Of a stretch of 9,391 nt of DNA, positions 5,952-9,391 are shown one piece after another. A program made the translations under genes and the position numbers. The stretch is from Deltaproteobacteria bacterium (GTDB lineage: Bacteria; UBA10199; DSSB01). Each line of letters opens with the position of its first letter. Position 1 is the stretch's first letter. Where the stretch lies: contig JAIOPF010000304.1 of the NCBI GenBank assembly GCA_021414045.1, positions 1 through 9,391 of the forward strand, given 5' to 3'. The notes below the pieces were generated by a model. The model saw only the letters and a list, made by a program, of their open reading frames with translations, made no database searches and was not told where the DNA came from.

Positions 5952-7079
5952 ATGGAAGTTGAAAATAGATCCCCAATGCCGGAAGCTCCGGACTTAGAAG
6001 AATTGCGCAAACTTTTCGCCGTGGTTTCCGAAGGCAAGAAGGCCTGGGAGGCCACTTTTGACGCCATTCTCGATCCGGTTCTGGTCGTCACCCGAGATTA
6101 CCGCATTGTCCGAGCGAATCTCTCGGCGGCCGCATCCTCCGGCGTTCATGTCCGGGAATTGATCGGAAAGACCTGCCATGAAGTTTTCGCCAAAGAGGCG
6201 AAACCCTGCCTTAATTGTCCCATGCATGAGAGCCTGGAAAAGGAGCGGCCCAAGCGCGATAGGCTGCAGCCTTTTTCCGATCAGCGGGCCTTCATCGCGA
6301 GTTCCTTTCCCATCCGCGATCGGGAGAAAAAAGGTGGCGATTTGGCGGTGGTCCAATACCAGGACGTCAGCGCCCTTCGGAAGCTCGAGGCCCAACTCCT
6401 GCAAAGCGAAAAAATGGCGGCCCTAGGGCTATTCGCCAGCGGCATCGCCCACGACATCAACAATCCCTTGGCCGGCGTCCTGGCCTTCGCCCAGTTGGCG
6501 ATGCAGGGCCAGTCCTCGGACTCCCAGGTGTACCAGGATTTGAAGGAAATCGAGGCCAGCGCCTTGCGCTGCAAAAAAATTCTCGAAGACCTGCTCGAAA
6601 TGGCCCGCCCCTCGGGGAAGAGCGAGAAGACCCCGGTGGATCTCGGGGCTCTGGTCGAGCGCGTCTTGCCGACTCTCAAGGTTCAGTACCAAGATCTCGA
6701 AGACCGTCTCGAACTCAAGCTCGATCCGGTGACGCCGGTGGAGGTTTGTTCCAGCAAGATCGAGCAGGTGTTGACCAATATTCTCACCAACGCCTTTCAA
6801 GCCCTGCGTCCCGGAGGTTCGGTGCGGGTCGCCGCTTTCGAGGACGAAAATTCCGTGGTCCTCGAGGTCAGCGACGACGGAGAGGGAATCTCCGAGGAAA
6901 ACCTGAAGAATATTTTCGACCCTTATTTCACGACCAAGCGCCAACGGGGCGGTTCCGGTCTGGGCCTTCCCATCTGTTACAACATCATCCGGGAACACGG
7001 AGGCCAGATCGAGGTTTCGAGCCGGGTGAATGAGGGCAGCGTCTTTCGAGTTCGCGTGCCTAAAGGAGGCAGGGAATGA
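5952..7079 (+). CDS. cytoplasmic PAS-domain sensor histidine kinase
   Basis: A 375-residue kinase without membrane segments. A PAS domain (about 30-140) is followed by a linker helix (ALRKLEAQLLQSEKMAALG, 141-159), a HisKA domain with the H-box GIAHDINNPLAGV (164-176, phosphorylated His167), and a HATPase domain: N-box N276/N280, G1 SDDGEGI (307-313), F-box FDPYFTTK (322-329), G2 GSGLGL (334-339). The PAS domain carries Cys75, Cys86 and Cys89 (PCLNCP) flanked by His76 and His92, a possible metal, Fe-S or redox site. The residue after His167 is Asp rather than the commoner Glu, a conservative change. The start has AAAGGG at 5938-5943, spacing 8. The 3' end overlaps the next regulator by ATGA, so this is the kinase partner of an NtrC-type system. 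The ligand is unknown. Confidence 0.93.
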   Translation: MEVENRSPMPEAPDLEELRKLFAVVSEGKKAWEATFDAILDPVLVVTRDYRIVRANLSAAASSGVHVRELIGKTCHEVFAKEAKPCLNCPMHESLEKERPKRDRLQPFSDQRAFIASSFPIRDREKKGGDLAVVQYQDVSALRKLEAQLLQSEKMAALGLFASGIAHDINNPLAGVLAFAQLAMQGQSSDSQVYQDLKEIEASALRCKKILEDLLEMARPSGKSEKTPVDLGALVERVLPTLKVQYQDLEDRLELKLDPVTPVEVCSSKIEQVLTNILTNAFQALRPGGSVRVAAFEDENSVVLEVSDDGEGISEENLKNIFDPYFTTKRQRGGSGLGLPICYNIIREHGGQIEVSSRVNEGSVFRVRVPKGGRE

Positions 7080-8458
7080 AATCGCAAATTCTCGTCGTCG
7101 ACGATGAGCCGGTGGTGCTTAAGGCGCTCGAGCGCTTCCTCACCGAACAGGGATGCGAGGTTACTCCGGCCGAAAATTTCGACAAAGCCGTCAAGGCTCT
7201 CGAGGGAGGGCGCATCGAATTGGCACTGGTCGACCTCAAGTTGGGCGACCGGGATGGCATCGAGCTGGTCCAGCACATCCAAAAAACCAGCCCCCAGACG
7301 GCCTGCATCATCATGACCGGCCACGGCAGCATCGACACGGCGATCGACGCGATCAAGGCCGGGGCTTTCCACTACGTCACCAAGCCCTTCCAGTTCGACG
7401 ACCTGCTCAACCTGGTCCAAAAATCCATCGAGCACCAACGCGCCCGCGAGGAGAATCGCCAGCTAAAAAAGCAGCTGAACTTGAAATACGGACTCGAGAA
7501 CATCGTCGGGGTCTCCGACGGGATCAAGTCCATCTTCGACCTCGTCGACAAGGTCGCGGACACGGATTCGACGGTGCTCCTGCTCGGAGAATCCGGAACC
7601 GGCAAGGAACTGGTCGCCAAGGCCATCCATTACAATAGCCGCCGTTCCAATCGGACCTTGGTTCCCGTCAATTGCGCGGCGATTCCCGAGGACCTGCTCG
7701 AGAGCGAGCTCTTCGGCCACGTCAAGGGAGCCTTCACCGGGGCCGTCGTCACCCGCACCGGACGCTTCGAGATGGCCGACGGCGGGACCTTGTTCTTGGA
7801 CGAGATCGGCGACATGAGCCCCAAGCTCCAGGTCAAGCTGTTGCGCGTCCTGCAAGAGAGGCGCTTCGAGCCGGTGGGCTCGGGGCGCAGCGTCGAGGTC
7901 GACGTGCGGATCATCGCCGCGACGAACAAGAACCTTGAAAAGGCGGTGAAGGAGAGGACTTTTCGCGAGGACCTCTTTTACCGCTTGAACGTCATCCCCA
8001 TCCGCATTCCCCCGCTGCGCGAAAGGAAGACTGATATCCCCCTCCTCATCGAGCATTTCCTCGAGCGCTTCAGTCGCGAGAACGGCAAGAAAATGCCCCA
8101 GGTCACTCCCGAGTGCATGCAGATGCTGAGCCGTTATTCCTGGCCCGGAAACGTGCGCGAACTCGAGAACGCGGTGGAGCGCCTCGTCATCCTGAAGACC
8201 GACCAAATCATCGCGGTGAAGGACCTGCCGGAGAAATTCCTGCACGGCGGCGGCAAGATTTTCACGAGCGTCAACATTCCCGATCACGGCATCTCCTTCA
8301 AGAACGTGGTCAACGATTTCGAGAACGAGCTGATCCTCAAGGCCTTGGAGAAGACGGCTTGGAACAAGAACAAGGCCGCGACTTTGCTGAAATTGAACCG
8401 GACGACCTTGGTCGAGAAGATCAAGCGCCGTCAGCTGGAAAAGGTGATCCTGTCCTAG
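7076..8458 (+). CDS. NtrC-family sigma-54-dependent response regulator
   Basis: The 460-residue protein has the complete three-domain layout. The receiver (about 1-120) has Asp9, Asp10, phosphoacceptor Asp53, Thr81 and Lys103. The AAA+ sigma-54 activation domain (about 140-370) has Walker A GESGTGKE (161-168), the sigma-54 contact loop GAFTGA (208-213), Walker [10 protein letters not shown] (228-236), and the [11 protein letters not shown] and [12 protein letters not shown] motifs. A Fis-type helix-turn-helix lies at about 430-455 ([21 protein letters not shown]). It should be phosphorylated by the upstream kinase, then oligomerise and drive sigma-54 promoters by ATP hydrolysis. The ATG at 7076 overlaps the kinase stop as ATGA and has a near-perfect AAAGGAGG (7062-7069), so the two are translated together. 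Target genes cannot be told from the sequence. Confidence 0.95.
   Translation: MKSQILVVDDEPVVLKALERFLTEQGCEVTPAENFDKAVKALEGGRIELALVDLKLGDRDGIELVQHIQKTSPQTACIIMTGHGSIDTAIDAIKAGAFHYVTKPFQFDDLLNLVQKSIEHQRAREENRQLKKQLNLKYGLENIVGVSDGIKSIFDLVDKVADTDSTVLLLGESGTGKELVAKAIHYNSRRSNRTLVPVNCAAIPEDLLESELFGHVKGAFTGAVVTRTGRFEMADGGTLFLDEIGDMSPKLQVKLLRVLQERRFEPVGSGRSVEVDVRIIAATNKNLEKAVKERTFREDLFYRLNVIPIRIPPLRERKTDIPLLIEHFLERFSRENGKKMPQVTPECMQMLSRYSWPGNVRELENAVERLVILKTDQIIAVKDLPEKFLHGGGKIFTSVNIPDHGISFKNVVNDFENELILKALEKTAWNKNKAATLLKLNRTTLVEKIKRRQLEKVILS
7668..7744 (+). repeat. 77-base block nearly identical to 9070-9146 in the second regulator
   Basis: This block encodes the NCAAIPE to GAFTGA region of the first regulator. 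Read side by side, it matches 9070-9146 (offset 1402) at 75 of 77 bases, including third codon positions. The two differences are a GAC/GGC codon and a GAG/GAA codon. Confidence 0.75.
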
Positions 8459-8471
8459 GGGAAATGCCGGC

Positions 8472-9391
8472 ATGAAGCCATTGTCTTTACTCATCGTCGA
8501 CGACGAGGAAGTCATCGTCAAGCTCTTCGAGCGCATCGCGCGCCGCGAAAAGTGGACCTACGCCGCTGCCCGAACAGGCGTCGAGGCCCTCGACTTCCTG
8601 ACCAAGAACGACGTCGAGTGCGTCCTGCTCGACATCAACCTTCCCTCGTATTCGGGATTCCAGGTCCTGGAATTCATCAAGGCCACCAAGCCCTCGATCG
8701 AGGTGGTCATCATCACGGGCATGGGCAGCGTCGAGCAGGCCGTCCAGGCCTTGAAGCAGGGGGCCTTCGACTACCTTTCGAAGCCCTTCGAGGACATGGA
8801 CAAGGTGGTTCTTACCTTGCGCAACGCGATGGAGAAACACCGCTTGGTGCGCAAGATCCACGAATTGCAGTTGAACGAAGAGCCCGTCGACGGCTTCCAG
8901 GGCATCATCGGCCGATCGACCATCATGCAGGAGCTCTACCATCTCATCAATTCCCTGAAAAATTCCTCGGCTTCCGTCCTGATCGAAGGCGAATCCGGCA
9001 CCGGAAAGGAGATGGTCGCCAAGGCCATCCATCGCACGTCGAAGCGCGCCAAGAAACCCTTCCTGGTGATCAATTGCGCGGCGATTCCCGAGGGCCTGCT
9101 CGAAAGCGAGCTCTTCGGCCACGTCAAGGGAGCCTTCACCGGGGCCATCGCCGACAAGCGCGGACTTTTCGAGGAGGCCAACGGCGGCACGCTTTTCTTG
9201 GACGAGATCGGCGAGGTGAGCCCCGCCTTCCAGGTGAAGCTGCTGCGGGTGCTGCAAGAGGGAGAGTTCAAGCGCGTGGGCGAGAGCGAGACGCGGCACA
9301 CCGACGTCCGCATCATCGCCGCCACCAACAAGGAGTTGAAGACGATGATCGAGGAGGGCGGTTTCCGCGAGGACCTGTACTACCGTCTGCA
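8472..9391 (+). CDS. second NtrC-family sigma-54-dependent response regulator (partial, 3' end outside window)
   Basis: The frame from the ATG at 8472 stays open to the last base, giving 306 residues without a stop. A receiver domain (1-120) has Asp10, Asp11, phosphoacceptor Asp54, Thr82 and Lys104. The AAA+ domain has Walker A GESGTGKE (163-170), the sigma-54 loop GAFTGA (210-215) and Walker [10 protein letters not shown] (230-238), and the frame breaks off in FREDLYYRL. The remaining AAA+ part and the DNA-binding domain lie beyond the edge. It begins 13 bases after the first regulator; AGGGGA (8457-8462) overlaps that gene's stop and can serve as Shine-Dalgarno with 9-base spacing. An earlier ATG at 8464 stops after three codons. 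It is thus a third member of the kinase operon, a paralogue of the first regulator but with a clearly different receiver. Confidence 0.93.
   Translation, partial: MKPLSLLIVDDEEVIVKLFERIARREKWTYAAARTGVEALDFLTKNDVECVLLDINLPSYSGFQVLEFIKATKPSIEVVIITGMGSVEQAVQALKQGAFDYLSKPFEDMDKVVLTLRNAMEKHRLVRKIHELQLNEEPVDGFQGIIGRSTIMQELYHLINSLKNSSASVLIEGESGTGKEMVAKAIHRTSKRAKKPFLVINCAAIPEGLLESELFGHVKGAFTGAIADKRGLFEEANGGTLFLDEIGEVSPAFQVKLLRVLQEGEFKRVGESETRHTDVRIIAATNKELKTMIEEGGFREDLYYRL
9070..9146 (+). repeat. 77-base block nearly identical to 7668-7744 in the first regulator
   Basis: This is the second copy of the block that covers the sigma-54 contact region. Flanking sequence on both sides diverges quickly between the two genes. 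Confidence 0.75.

Noticed and set aside
8464..8475. ATG at 8464 as start of the second regulator
   Set aside because: It is out of frame and ends at a TGA after three codons; the receiver domain begins at the ATG on 8472.
7463..9299. Long minus-strand frames opposite the two response regulators
   Set aside because: Both are antisense shadows with Leu/Asp/Gly-biased composition; the plus strand carries unmistakable NtrC-family domains.

Overview
The window reads as a chromosomal stretch from a moderately GC-rich Gram-negative bacterium, most likely a member of the Deltaproteobacteria in the broad sense. That placement is an inference. It rests on the rplS-rnhB ribosomal/RNase H block, a probable outer-membrane lipoprotein, and an operon of a soluble PAS histidine kinase with sigma-54 activator (NtrC-type) regulators. 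No mobile element, CRISPR array, rRNA or tRNA was seen.

Layout. Positions 1-1741 (+): the last codons of a probable RNA methyltransferase, then rplS (ribosomal protein L19), rnhB (RNase HII) and a DUF456-type membrane protein, all in one direction. Positions 1829-2680 (+): a probable lipoprotein of unknown function with its own strong Shine-Dalgarno site. Positions 2687-5782 (-): a purine operon read leftwards, purM then purN with a 4-base ATGA overlap, followed 40 bases later by a CrtI-like FAD-dependent oxidoreductase. The oxidoreductase converges on the lipoprotein gene, with only 6 bases between the two stop codons. Positions 5783-5951: a divergent control region. Positions 5952-9391 (+): a PAS/HisKA/HATPase kinase, a complete NtrC-family response regulator overlapping it by ATGA, and a second NtrC-family regulator that runs off the right edge.

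How the genes work together. The left block belongs to translation and RNA/DNA housekeeping. purM and purN encode two steps of de novo purine synthesis. The right block is a cytoplasmic two-component system in which one kinase sits with two sigma-54 activators, both with intact phosphoacceptor Asp, Walker A/B and GAFTGA motifs. The input is unknown, but a Cys cluster in the PAS domain suggests metal, Fe-S or redox sensing.

Most of the window is ordinary. The points worth a second look are the PurM frame that lacks its conserved N-terminus and starts at TTG, the imperfect palindrome that covers both the -10 box and the ribosome-binding site of the kinase gene, the nearly identical 77-base block shared by the two regulators, and the pairing of one kinase with two regulators.
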